From IMG/VR virus record IMGVR_UViG_3300038701_003011, positions 1 to 56,753 of that record: a DNA stretch of 56,753 bases. One strand, given 5' to 3'. The notes beneath the pieces were generated by a model that saw only the letters and a list, made by a program, of their open reading frames with translations, was not told the origin of the DNA and did not search any database. Positions 14,045 to 22,053 of this stretch are shown here, one piece after another. Both the position numbers and the translations under genes were made by a program. Every line of letters starts with the position of its first letter. The stretch's first letter is position 1. This DNA is from a virus.

Positions 14045-14083
14045 TCTGACATTTAGTACAAAGTAAGGATACTAAATGTCAGA
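14045..14083 (+). promoter_or_regulatory. 13-bp perfect inverted repeat over RBS and start codon
   Basis: TCTGACATTTAGT (14045-14057) and ACTAAATGTCAGA (14071-14083) are perfect complements. The 13-base loop carries GTAAGG, the ribosome site, and the ATG (14076-14078) lies in the 3' arm. The RNA hairpin would hide the start codon; alternatively it is a protein-binding dyad. It controls the gene starting at 14076. Confidence 0.75.
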
Positions 14084-14465
14084 TAAGCAAAAAAGCAAAA
14101 AAATAATCCTCCCCCCGAAGTCTAAAACGCCTTCCTACAAAAAATCCGACATCGTCCTCTTACCCGAACTCGAAGCAGTTCTAACTGACGCAGCGTCAAT
14201 AGTTTCTACAGAGCTTGCCAAATTACGTCGCCGGTCAGAAATCGGCTCTACCCCCATGGACAACGAATCTGCCCGCGTGCTACAAGGTTACATAAAATCT
14301 GCTATAGACTTATCCAAAGAAAACCGAGAACGGGATAAGGAATCTAATACAGACAATCTATCAGACACTGAAGTCCTAAATATGTTCTTAGAAAATTTAC
14401 CAAAAGAAGAAGTAGTTCGGCTTCTGCAAGATACTTTAAACAAGGACACTTCTTCCGATGAATAA
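14076..14465 (+). CDS. Hypothetical helical protein, 129 aa (weak terminase small subunit candidate)
   Basis: Lysine/proline-rich start, then helices (LPELEAVLTDAASIVSTELAKLRRR; ARVLQGYIKSAIDLSKENRE) and an acidic end. First gene of the block leading to the protease and packaging genes. Size, charge and position could suit a terminase small subunit, but I see no definite helix-turn-helix. Its start codon is buried in a perfect hairpin. Confidence 0.65.
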   Translation: MSDKQKSKKIILPPKSKTPSYKKSDIVLLPELEAVLTDAASIVSTELAKLRRRSEIGSTPMDNESARVLQGYIKSAIDLSKENRERDKESNTDNLSDTEVLNMFLENLPKEEVVRLLQDTLNKDTSSDE

Positions 14466-14688
14466 GGACCCGCAACATATCCACGTAGAATATGAAGTGC
14501 TTACTTCCGGTCCTACTGGAACGTTGTTTAAGGTTTACACTCCCTATAATGAAGCGGAATACCATATTAACAATCAAGATTGCGCCATTATGCGTAGAAA
14601 CCAGGAAGAAGTTTTAGAGCAGCGCATTTTAGAAGACATTCGCCCGCAATTTCCCGAAGTAGAACACATTACTCTCCTGAGGAGATAG
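14458..14688 (+). CDS. Hypothetical protein, 76 aa
   Basis: Beta-rich N-terminal half (HIHVEYEVLTSGPTGTLFKVY) and a helical EEVLEQRILEDIRPQF end. Overlaps the preceding gene by 8 bases. Not recognised. Confidence 0.6.
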   Translation: MNKDPQHIHVEYEVLTSGPTGTLFKVYTPYNEAEYHINNQDCAIMRRNQEEVLEQRILEDIRPQFPEVEHITLLRR

Positions 14689-14689
14689 T

Positions 14690-14926
14690 ATGCCAATTAT
14701 AGAAAATGCTTTTGATGAAAAATATAAAAATTTACTAACTAAATATGGGGAAGTCGCCCTACGAAAAAAGCAAATAGAGGAACAGCTGCTCGATTTGGAA
14801 GATAAAATTAAAACAATTATAGAAGTTATGCCTGAAATGAAAGCATATGAATCCTTAATCGCTGAAAAGGCAAAAAAGGAGCAAAATGAGAAGTCCAAAT
14901 GTTCAGAGTGTTCATGCAGTAATTGA
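14690..14926 (+). CDS. Hypothetical coiled-coil protein, 78 aa
   Basis: A GAGGAGATAGT site precedes ATG. A long charged helix (LTKYGEVALRKKQIEEQLLD onward) ends in a cysteine cluster KCSECSCSN. Its last 41 bases overlap the next gene. Function unknown. Confidence 0.6.
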   Translation: MPIIENAFDEKYKNLLTKYGEVALRKKQIEEQLLDLEDKIKTIIEVMPEMKAYESLIAEKAKKEQNEKSKCSECSCSN

Positions 14927-15104
14927 TTTTCTAATGACCAAAGCCGGTACTACCGGGGAAACTAAAAAGTATCAAATTAGAATCCCGCACAAAGAATTAG
15001 TGCCCGAGTCTGAAGAGTACGATGATGTAGATCTAGTAATAACAATAGAAACCGATTGGGAGCAAACAAAAGATGGAGACGCAGACCTTACCGATGAAAC
15101 TTAG
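14886..15104 (+). CDS. Hypothetical protein, 72 aa
   Basis: ATG 14886 has a GGAGCAAA site within the previous gene; a later ATG at 14934 has none. Beta pattern (KYQIRIPHKELV, VDLVITIETDW) with an acidic tail. Not recognised. Confidence 0.55.
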   Translation: MRSPNVQSVHAVIDFLMTKAGTTGETKKYQIRIPHKELVPESEEYDDVDLVITIETDWEQTKDGDADLTDET

Positions 15105-15522
15105 ATTGGCTGAAGAAAGTGATGTAGGTTTTATATTTAACTCTTGGCTAAAGTCCTACAGAAGTAGTTATTTCGCTAAACCAATTAGTAATACAATTTA
15201 TTTTTCAGAGCATCATAAAGTGATAGAAAAGTTAGCAAAGACTTCTGAAATTTTAATAGCGTGCAACCAAGACGATCCTTCTCAGATTTATGGTTACGCC
15301 TGCGCAGAGCGGGTAGACGGAGTTTTTGTAATTCACTATATTTATGTGAAGCAAACTTTTAGACGAATGGGAGTAGCGAAAGCGCTTTTGGAATCATTTG
15401 ATCATGACTATTCTGACGCGGCAGTATTTACTCACAACACTAGCATAGCGGATAAGCTAGCGGCTAAATATAACTTAGTTTATCATCCCTATCTCCTAAT
15501 AAATGTAGAGCCGGAGTCCTAA
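15073..15522 (+). CDS. GNAT-family N-acetyltransferase-like protein, 149 aa
   Basis: The fold is readable: LRLAEESDVGFIFNSWLKSY as strand 1 and helix 1, GYACAERVDGVFVIHYIYVKQTFRRMGVAKALLESF as strands 4-5 and the acetyl-CoA loop (RRMGVA for R/Q-x-x-G-x-G/A). The family transfers acetyl from acetyl-CoA to amines. Start could also be ATG 15094, which overlaps the previous stop. Target unknown; a second GNAT-like protein is at 29516-29842. Confidence 0.75.
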   Translation: METQTLPMKLRLAEESDVGFIFNSWLKSYRSSYFAKPISNTIYFSEHHKVIEKLAKTSEILIACNQDDPSQIYGYACAERVDGVFVIHYIYVKQTFRRMGVAKALLESFDHDYSDAAVFTHNTSIADKLAAKYNLVYHPYLLINVEPES

Positions 15523-16103
15523 TGTCTTTAATAGACAAAATGAAAAGCAACTTAGCTTTAGAAAAGAAAGCTCTTCAGCTAAACTACAGTTTCGAGTGGG
15601 GCGTGGACATTGCTAACCGCATTATTCGCATATCCGGAGATATCGATACTGGGTACTTTGATTTTCTAGACGCCGCGCTAACCGAACTAGAGTCCGAAAG
15701 TAAAGGTGCCATTACCATTCGCATAAACTGTCCTGGAGGCTCCGTATATGAGGCTCTAGCTATGGTAGGTAGAATCGAGAGCTGTAAGCGGCAAATCATT
15801 ACCGAAGGCTACGGGCATATTATGTCTGCCGCGACTCTGCTCCTGGCTTCGGGAGATAAACGCAAAATGTCCAAACGTGCTCATTTTATGCACCACGAAA
15901 CCTATCTAGGTCTAGAAGGTAAGCAGTCTGAGCTTGAGGTAGAGATCCGGCAGCTAAGAGCCGAGTCGGATTCCTGGGCGGATGCCATGGAAGAAATGAC
16001 CGGAACAGATAGAAATTTTTGGGCAAACACCGGAGTAGGAACCAATGCTTACTTTAGCCCAGAAGAGTGCCTAGAATTAGGAATAGTTGACGAAATCTTT
16101 TAA
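15522..16103 (+). CDS. ClpP-like serine protease, 193 aa (possible prohead protease)
   Basis: ClpP/crotonase fold: INCPGGSVYEA loop (residues 69-77), nucleophile region GYGHIMSAATLLLASG with Ser102, and the RAHFMHHE histidine (His125). No signal peptide, so cytoplasmic. In tailed phages such proteases near the terminase and portal genes mature the procapsid, though degradation of host proteins is also possible. ATG overlaps the GNAT gene stop. Family call is strong. A second, exported member follows at 16291. Confidence 0.85.
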   Translation: MSLIDKMKSNLALEKKALQLNYSFEWGVDIANRIIRISGDIDTGYFDFLDAALTELESESKGAITIRINCPGGSVYEALAMVGRIESCKRQIITEGYGHIMSAATLLLASGDKRKMSKRAHFMHHETYLGLEGKQSELEVEIRQLRAESDSWADAMEEMTGTDRNFWANTGVGTNAYFSPEECLELGIVDEIF

Positions 16104-16115
16104 AAAGGAGAAGTA

Positions 16116-16334
16116 ATGCAAGAAAAAATGAGTCAAGAAGAATTAGCTGCTTTCTGGCAGCAAAAAATGGCAGAGGCTAAGCGGCATCTTAAAAAATCAA
16201 GTAAAAATGATTTAATTAGAACCGTTATAAACATGAGTGTTCGAACTTACGAACTAGAGTCTATTATAGAAAAGTTACAAGGAGATATAAATGAAGAGTC
16301 TGTTCCTGATTCTGAGCCTAGTTCTCAGTCTTAA
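16116..16334 (+). CDS. Hypothetical helical protein, 72 aa
   Basis: AAAGGAGAAGTA site before ATG. Fully helical and charged (EELAAFWQQKMAEAKRHLKK; ELESIIEKLQGDI). It overlaps the exported protease gene by 44 bases. Role unknown; may partner one of the two flanking proteases. Confidence 0.6.
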   Translation: MQEKMSQEELAAFWQQKMAEAKRHLKKSSKNDLIRTVINMSVRTYELESIIEKLQGDINEESVPDSEPSSQS

Positions 16335-16971
16335 TTGTTTTGCAAATGAGAAAGTGGTTTTAACCACTACAAATAGCGTGCTCCTCAGCTCCGATGTAAA
16401 CATTAGCTCTATGACTGTAGCAATGCTCGATATCGCCTCTAAGGTAGTTCTTCGCGGGCAAGCAAAATACCCCATCTATCTTGTGCTCGATAGCCCGGGC
16501 GGGAGCATCTACGCTGGAGATAATTTTATTCAGTTTGCTAAAACTATTAGAAATCTGCACACAATTACAATGTACTCCGCCTCTATGGCAGCCGGTATTG
16601 CCCAAGCCCTGCCCGGCAGACGACTAATTACTGAGCACGGTATGTTCATGTTTCATCGAGCCACAACTACTATCAGCGGGCAAATCTCTGAAGGAGAGCT
16701 CGAGTCTAGATTGGCAAACTCTAAAAGATTAGTCAGGCGCATGGAAGTTAAAAACGCTAAAAGAATCGGAATTACTTTGCAAAAGTACAAGCAAAATGTA
16801 AAAGACGAGTGGTGGTTGGATGCTGAAAAAGCGATTTTAAGCAAAGTCGCAGACGCCATTGTAGATATACACTGCTCCCCCGCATTAATTAAAAAGAAAC
16901 TGACCACAGTTAAGCGGACGTTTTTTGGTAATAAAACAATTACACGCAGCGCGTGCCCACTTATTCTATAG
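16291..16971 (+). CDS. Exported ClpP-like serine protease, 226 aa
   Basis: A Sec signal (MKSLFLILSLVLSLNCFA, cleavage near residue 19) is followed by a ClpP fold: LVLDSPGGSIYAGDNF (residues 64-79), TMYSASMAAGIAQAL with nucleophile Ser98, and MFMFHRA with His122. Classical ClpP is cytoplasmic and fed by an ATPase, so a periplasmic form would act alone. Some bacteria have secreted ClpP-like proteins. GGAGATATAA precedes ATG. It overlaps the preceding gene. Tandem cytoplasmic and exported copies are unusual. Confidence 0.82.
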   Translation: MKSLFLILSLVLSLNCFANEKVVLTTTNSVLLSSDVNISSMTVAMLDIASKVVLRGQAKYPIYLVLDSPGGSIYAGDNFIQFAKTIRNLHTITMYSASMAAGIAQALPGRRLITEHGMFMFHRATTTISGQISEGELESRLANSKRLVRRMEVKNAKRIGITLQKYKQNVKDEWWLDAEKAILSKVADAIVDIHCSPALIKKKLTTVKRTFFGNKTITRSACPLIL

Positions 16972-16979
16972 GAGTTAAA

Positions 16980-17279
16980 ATGAAAGTTACTGAAGTCTTT
17001 ACCCATATGTCTGTCCAATTTGGAGTTCGAAAGAGAGAGCTTCGTCATTTTACAACTGATTCTTCTGCAAAAACTAAAAACATTAAACTAGAAATAGTGG
17101 ACGGAATCGGAATCAGAGCTTCAAATGAGGAGGACAGTGTTGTGATTCCATTTATAAACATTACTTGCTTTAAAACAGAGCCGGAAAAGAAAAAAACCCC
17201 CGCGTTAACAAAAAGCGAACGAGAGGTGCTCGGTATGGAGCCTGACTCAACTAGTTCTAGTAGAGGGTCTAAAAAGTAG
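16980..17279 (+). CDS. Hypothetical protein upstream of terL, 99 aa
   Basis: Start at 16980 after TAGGAGTTAAA; the in-frame ATG at 16953 lies inside the previous gene. Beta-rich core (IKLEIVDGIGIRASNEEDSVVIPFINITCFK) and a lysine/serine-rich tail. Next to terL, so possibly a packaging protein, but without an obvious helix-turn-helix. Confidence 0.65.
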   Translation: MKVTEVFTHMSVQFGVRKRELRHFTTDSSAKTKNIKLEIVDGIGIRASNEEDSVVIPFINITCFKTEPEKKKTPALTKSEREVLGMEPDSTSSSRGSKK

Positions 17280-18755
17280 ATGGCAGCTTCAAAGCGAAAA
17301 CTTAAGGAAACTCTAGCAAAACGAACGGCTGCTTCCAAAGAGCAAGCTAATAAGCCGGAGTTTAACTTAGAGGATTTTTGTTTTGATAAACAATTAGATT
17401 TTATTCAAGATAAAGCTAGATTTAAGACTGCGGTCTGTTCTCGCCGGGCGGGGAAAACAGTCAGCTGTGCTGCAGATTTAATTAATACAGTCCTATCTAA
17501 CAACCAAGGAGATGTGCTGTATGCCACTCTAAACCGGAAAACGGCAAAAAGAATTATCTGGAAAGAGTTGCTAAATATTAACAAGAAGTTCCAACTCGGC
17601 GCTCACATCAATAATCAAGAACTAACCCTAACCTTTCCCCACGGAGATAATCCTACAATTCACGTCACGGGAGCAAAGGATGCGACCGAAATCGAAAAGT
17701 TTCGAGGAATGGCGCTGCGAAAAGTGTACATAGACGAGTGCCAGTCCTTTCGGGGCTATATAACTGAGCTCGTAGAAGACGTGTTTGAGCCCTGTTTAAC
17801 GGACTATGACGGCTCCTTAGCCCTAATTGGTACTCCAGGTCCTATTCCGGCTGGGTTCTTCTACGACGCCGCCCACAACGCCCAATGGGCTAATTTCAAG
17901 TGGACTATGGCGGACAATCCTCATATTGAACTTAAGTCCGGGAAAACAGTAGATCAGATCCTGGCAGAGCTCCGGGAGCGTCGAGGGGTTACTGCTAATG
18001 ATCCGTCCTACATGAGAGAATATTTAGGTCTCTGGGTCCAGGATTTTGATTCCCTGGTATATCATTTTAAGAAAGAAAGAAACTTATATAATAAGCTTCC
18101 AGCTGATCTTACCTACGTGCTTGGAATTGATATAGGTTTCCACGATGCAGATGCGATTGCCGTCCTAGGATACAGCTTAGAAACAAACCGAGTTTACCTA
18201 GTTGAGGAGCATATTAAGCGCCGTCAGGGGATTACGCCTCTGGTAAATAAGATTAGAGAGCTCCAGGACAGATACGACCCAGTCAAAATGGTAATGGATA
18301 CCGGCGGCTTGGGTAAAAAAATCGAGGAGGAAATGCGCGTAAGATACACCCTTCCTGTCCATGCAGCTGAAAAGAATAGAAAATTTGAATACATAGAACT
18401 CTTAAACGATGATCTTAGGACCGGAAGACTGCAGGCATTTTCCAACTCAGTTTTTGAGCAAGATTCTTACATCCTTCAATGGAACCGAGATGATCCATAT
18501 AAGCTCAAAATCTCAGACGGGTTTCATACCGATATTGGAGATGCAGTCCTTTACGGCTGGAGAGAGTGTAAGCACTACATCGAGCAAAACCGTGAAGTTA
18601 AGCACCATGATAAGACAGATGCCTATATGCGCCAGCTTGAAGAAGATGAGGCTGCTAAAGTCCAATTTAGAAAAGACAACCCAGACGACTGGGAGCTTAT
18701 AGAGGAATTTGAGGCAGACGTCTCGGAATTAGATGATTTGATCTCAGATTTTTGA
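17280..18755 (+). CDS. terL: Terminase large subunit, 491 aa
   Basis: N-terminal ATPase: Walker A SRRAGKT (residues 54-60), Walker B VYIDE (D152, E153) and coupling motif IGTPGP (about 183-188). C-terminal RNase H-like nuclease: D284 in LGIDIGFHDADAI, D340 in MVMDTGG and D421 in HTDIGDAVLYGW. The protein pumps DNA into proheads through the portal and cuts the concatemer. Length and order are standard. The type of DNA end cannot be deduced from sequence alone, but the circular map fits headful packaging or terminal redundancy. Confidence 0.95.
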   Translation: MAASKRKLKETLAKRTAASKEQANKPEFNLEDFCFDKQLDFIQDKARFKTAVCSRRAGKTVSCAADLINTVLSNNQGDVLYATLNRKTAKRIIWKELLNINKKFQLGAHINNQELTLTFPHGDNPTIHVTGAKDATEIEKFRGMALRKVYIDECQSFRGYITELVEDVFEPCLTDYDGSLALIGTPGPIPAGFFYDAAHNAQWANFKWTMADNPHIELKSGKTVDQILAELRERRGVTANDPSYMREYLGLWVQDFDSLVYHFKKERNLYNKLPADLTYVLGIDIGFHDADAIAVLGYSLETNRVYLVEEHIKRRQGITPLVNKIRELQDRYDPVKMVMDTGGLGKKIEEEMRVRYTLPVHAAEKNRKFEYIELLNDDLRTGRLQAFSNSVFEQDSYILQWNRDDPYKLKISDGFHTDIGDAVLYGWRECKHYIEQNREVKHHDKTDAYMRQLEEDEAAKVQFRKDNPDDWELIEEFEADVSELDDLISDF

Positions 18756-18792
18756 AATACATAACAATATGCAATAATCAGTAGGAGAATTC

Positions 18793-19062
18793 ATGACATT
18801 TAAGAATATCGAAGAATTAAAGACCTTTATCCTATGGGCGAAAAAAGAGCAATTAGCTGCTTTTCAAGTAGGAGAAGTTTCTTTTACTTTTTCAGATGCC
18901 CGGATTATGACTGAAAGCCTAAACGCACCTACTGCCCAAGAACAAGTAGACCTAGAGGCGGCACAGGAATCTAAATCAGATTATCAGCCTAATAGTAAAA
19001 CTTGGGAAGATGTCGATCAGTCTCAAGACGATGATGAAGATCTATTATATTACAGCACTTAA
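18793..19062 (+). CDS. Hypothetical protein between terL and portal, 89 aa
   Basis: AGGAGAATTC precedes ATG. An N-terminal helix and strand (IEELKTFILWAKKEQLAAFQVGEVSFTFSD style, residues 6-36) is followed by a disordered acidic tail ending DDDEDLLYYST. Small proteins of this type often sit between terminase and portal genes in podoviruses; role unknown. Confidence 0.7.
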   Translation: MTFKNIEELKTFILWAKKEQLAAFQVGEVSFTFSDARIMTESLNAPTAQEQVDLEAAQESKSDYQPNSKTWEDVDQSQDDDEDLLYYST

Positions 19063-19073
19063 TAGGAGCTTAA

Positions 19074-20969
19074 ATGCAAGAATCAGATTATTATTGGTGG
19101 AAAAAACCAGATAAAAAAATTCATAAGAGCGTGTTTCCTTATATTGCTGATTTGCGCAAAAGGCAAAGTTACATCCATACGAATAATCGAAAGTACTTGC
19201 GCCTGTATTCTAACTTTGACGTGCTTGATCTCCAAGGCTACTCCTACTTAAACGATACTCCAACCACCTCTACCCAAAATAGAGTTACTTTAAACGTAGT
19301 TCAGTCTATGGTAGATACCGTGGTTTCCAAAATAGGAAAAAACAGACCGAAGCCCAGCTTTCTTACAGAGGCAGGTGATTTTTCTCTTCAGCAAAAAGCT
19401 AAAAATCTTACTCAATTTATTGAGGGACAATTTCAGTCGACAAAATTTTATGCTCAAGGAAAGAAAGCGTTTAGGGACAGTTGCATTTTCGGAACAGGTG
19501 CTGTTAAGATTTTTTCTGAAAATGGTCAAATGAACGCTGAAAGAATTTTTATAGACGAGCTTGTAGTTGATAGTGCTGAGTCTTTGTACGGAGATCCTCG
19601 GCAGATTCATCAGTTAAAGCAAATACATAAAGACGTTTTAAAAGAAATGTTTCCCAAATCTAAAACTTTTATCGATCAACTAGGTGCTGAGCTCGCCGAA
19701 CAGTCTGTAAGCCTAGGCTCTACAGTAGAAAATAAAGAAATGGTTTGGGTAATTGAGTCTTGGCACAAACCCTCCGGCGTAGGTGCTAAAGACGGAAAAC
19801 ATTGTATTACTATTGAAAACCACACTCTTTTAGCCGAAGAATGGAATAAAGACTATTTCCCGTTTGCGTTCACTCGCTGGGGTGAAAGAGCTATGGGATT
19901 TTTTGGGCAAGGAATTGCGGAGCAGCTCCAAGGTCTTCAGTTGGAAATTAACAAAATCTTAAGAACGATTCAAGTGTCTATGCACCTAGTGTCTATTCCA
20001 AAGATTTTTCTAGAAGCATCTAGCAAGGTCGTGACTGCCCATTTAGATAATAAAATTGGAGGTATTATTCGGTATGCAGGAACGCCCCCGACTAATGGTC
20101 CTTTGGGGCAAATTCCTTCTGAGCTTTTTTCTCATTTAGACCGATTGTATCAACGTGCTTATGAAATTATCGGCGTGTCAGAGCTCAGTGCTCAAAGCCA
20201 AAAGCCTGCAGGTCTTGAATCCGGAAGAGCATTGAGAGAATACAATGATATTGAAACTGAGCGATTTATGGACGTTGGGCAAAGATATGAGCAGTTCCAT
20301 TTAGACGCTGCTGAAATTTTTATAAAAGAGGTAAAGTCCATTGTCGAAAGCGGTGAAGTAGAAGATATAGATGTCAAAATACAAAGCAATGACTTTGTAA
20401 AGCGCATAAAATGGTCTGAAGTTTCCATGGATGAAGATAAATATTCCATGTTTCTCTATCCCACAAGCTCCTTAGCCTCTAGTCCAGGAGGTAAATTGCA
20501 AGACATTCAAGACTTACTTCAAGCCGGTATGATTGGCGCCGAAGAAGGTAGAGATCTTTTAGATTTTCCAGATTTAAAAGGATATTACAATTATGCCAAT
20601 AGCCCCGTCGAGGATATTAAAAGAACGATTGAATTAATGGTTGACGAGGGGAAGTATTTTTCTCCGGAGCCTTATCAGGATCTAGAATATGGAATAACTA
20701 AAATTCAACAAGCCTATCTCTTTTATAGAACACGGGAGCTCCCGGAAGAAAGGCTAGAGCTTATGCGGCGTTGGATAGAAGATGCCCAAATCTTGCTTAA
20801 AAAAGCCTCCGAGCCCACAGAGCAAGAAATTGCAATGCAGCAGCAGCAAATGCAGGCTGAAATAGCCCAGAATGCCTCCGTCGCTCCTCCAATTGAGGCG
20901 GAACTGCCTCTAGCCGAAGAAGCCGCGGCAGTAGCTGCTCCAGACCCTGCCATAGGATTACCTGAATAA
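19074..20969 (+). CDS. Portal protein (head-tail connector), 631 aa
   Basis: Size, position between terL and scaffold genes, and sequence features match podovirus portals: early YSNFDVLDLQGYSYLN and NVVQSMVDTVVSKIGKNRPKP segments, a long stem helix region, an SGRALREYNDIETERF helix, and an alanine/glutamine-rich C-terminus with QQQQMQAE. Twelve copies form the ring through which DNA passes. Start ATG follows TAGGAGCTTAA. Confident on context and pattern. Confidence 0.9.
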   Translation: MQESDYYWWKKPDKKIHKSVFPYIADLRKRQSYIHTNNRKYLRLYSNFDVLDLQGYSYLNDTPTTSTQNRVTLNVVQSMVDTVVSKIGKNRPKPSFLTEAGDFSLQQKAKNLTQFIEGQFQSTKFYAQGKKAFRDSCIFGTGAVKIFSENGQMNAERIFIDELVVDSAESLYGDPRQIHQLKQIHKDVLKEMFPKSKTFIDQLGAELAEQSVSLGSTVENKEMVWVIESWHKPSGVGAKDGKHCITIENHTLLAEEWNKDYFPFAFTRWGERAMGFFGQGIAEQLQGLQLEINKILRTIQVSMHLVSIPKIFLEASSKVVTAHLDNKIGGIIRYAGTPPTNGPLGQIPSELFSHLDRLYQRAYEIIGVSELSAQSQKPAGLESGRALREYNDIETERFMDVGQRYEQFHLDAAEIFIKEVKSIVESGEVEDIDVKIQSNDFVKRIKWSEVSMDEDKYSMFLYPTSSLASSPGGKLQDIQDLLQAGMIGAEEGRDLLDFPDLKGYYNYANSPVEDIKRTIELMVDEGKYFSPEPYQDLEYGITKIQQAYLFYRTRELPEERLELMRRWIEDAQILLKKASEPTEQEIAMQQQQMQAEIAQNASVAPPIEAELPLAEEAAAVAAPDPAIGLPE

Positions 20970-20988
20970 TATTAATCAATAATTAACA

Positions 20989-21012
20989 CGCCCTTCGGGG
21001 CTGTGCTTTTAT
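20989..21012 (+). terminator. UUCG-loop hairpin between portal and scaffold genes
   Basis: GCCC-TTCG-GGGC with an imperfect CAC/GTG extension is followed by CTTTT. The T-run is short, so it may only partly stop transcription or act as a processing or stabilising hairpin to set portal below capsid level. Confidence 0.6.
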
Positions 21013-21035
21013 GCACACACAAGTAAGGAGACTAT

Positions 21036-22016
21036 ATGTCAGACACACCAGAAAACACAGGAGTAATTACCGAATATTCTAGTTCGCTCTACGAAGGATC
21101 TACTTCCGATGAAGATAGAGCCACAATTTTAGCCAATGCAATGGGAGCAAAACAGGAAGCCGCCTCTGAAACCGCGGCTAATTCGGAAGAATCTACTACA
21201 GAAGAGGCAGACATTGAAGAAGCTGTCCCTAAACAAGAAGAAGATCAATTTGCGTCTAAATTTGCTGCCCTAAGCCGAAAAGAAAAGGCTGTTCGAGAGC
21301 GAGAAGCTCAAATCGAGGCTCGGCTAAAGGAATTGGAAGAAAAAAGCACTAGCCTGGAATCCGAGTACGAAGAAAAATACGGCAAATATAAATCGCTTCC
21401 AGACCGGCTAAAAAATCAGCCCCTAGAGGTGCTAGCCGAAGAAGGAGTGGATTTAGATACACTTTTAAAAATGGTTCTAGAAAACGATGGGAAGCCTACT
21501 ACAGAAATGCAAATTCAAAGACTTCGAGAGGACATGAAGAATAACTACTCAAAAGAACTAGAGAATTTAAAACAGGAGCTTGCCGAAAAAGAAAAGGCGG
21601 CAGAGGCAAAACGGCAGGAAGAGGTAGTTGAAGATTACAAATATGAATTAAATGAGTTCATTAATAGCAATACCGATGAATTTGAACTAATAAAATTAAA
21701 CGAAGCAAGCGATTTGGTCTATCAAGTCGTCGAAGATCATTATAACGAAAACGGTAGAATTCTCACACACAAAGAAGCCTGCGAGCACGTTGAGAATTAC
21801 TTGCTGGAAGAAGCGAAAAAACATTTAAGCGTGAACAAGATTAAAAAGTTGTTAAACCCTGAGGATGCTCCCTCAAAGCCACAAGCCGAGCAACAGGTAG
21901 GAGCTAAAACCCTATCGAATACGGCAGCTACTACCGTACCCAATGAGAGTAGCCGAGTTTTAAGTGATGAAGAATCTAAGCGGAGAGCGGCAGAATTAAT
22001 CCGTTGGGAAGAATAA
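21036..22016 (+). CDS. Capsid scaffolding protein, 326 aa
   Basis: Highly acidic N-terminal third, a long central coiled coil (residues about 85-130 and 160-205, rich in E, K and A) and a charged C-terminus. It lies directly upstream of the major capsid gene, the place and composition of podovirus scaffold proteins, which are lost from the mature head. AAGGAG precedes ATG. No enzymatic motif. Confidence 0.85.
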   Translation: MSDTPENTGVITEYSSSLYEGSTSDEDRATILANAMGAKQEAASETAANSEESTTEEADIEEAVPKQEEDQFASKFAALSRKEKAVREREAQIEARLKELEEKSTSLESEYEEKYGKYKSLPDRLKNQPLEVLAEEGVDLDTLLKMVLENDGKPTTEMQIQRLREDMKNNYSKELENLKQELAEKEKAAEAKRQEEVVEDYKYELNEFINSNTDEFELIKLNEASDLVYQVVEDHYNENGRILTHKEACEHVENYLLEEAKKHLSVNKIKKLLNPEDAPSKPQAEQQVGAKTLSNTAATTVPNESSRVLSDEESKRRAAELIRWEE

Positions 22017-22053
22017 TTTTTAACTAATTTAACAACTAATAGAGGAGACTACA

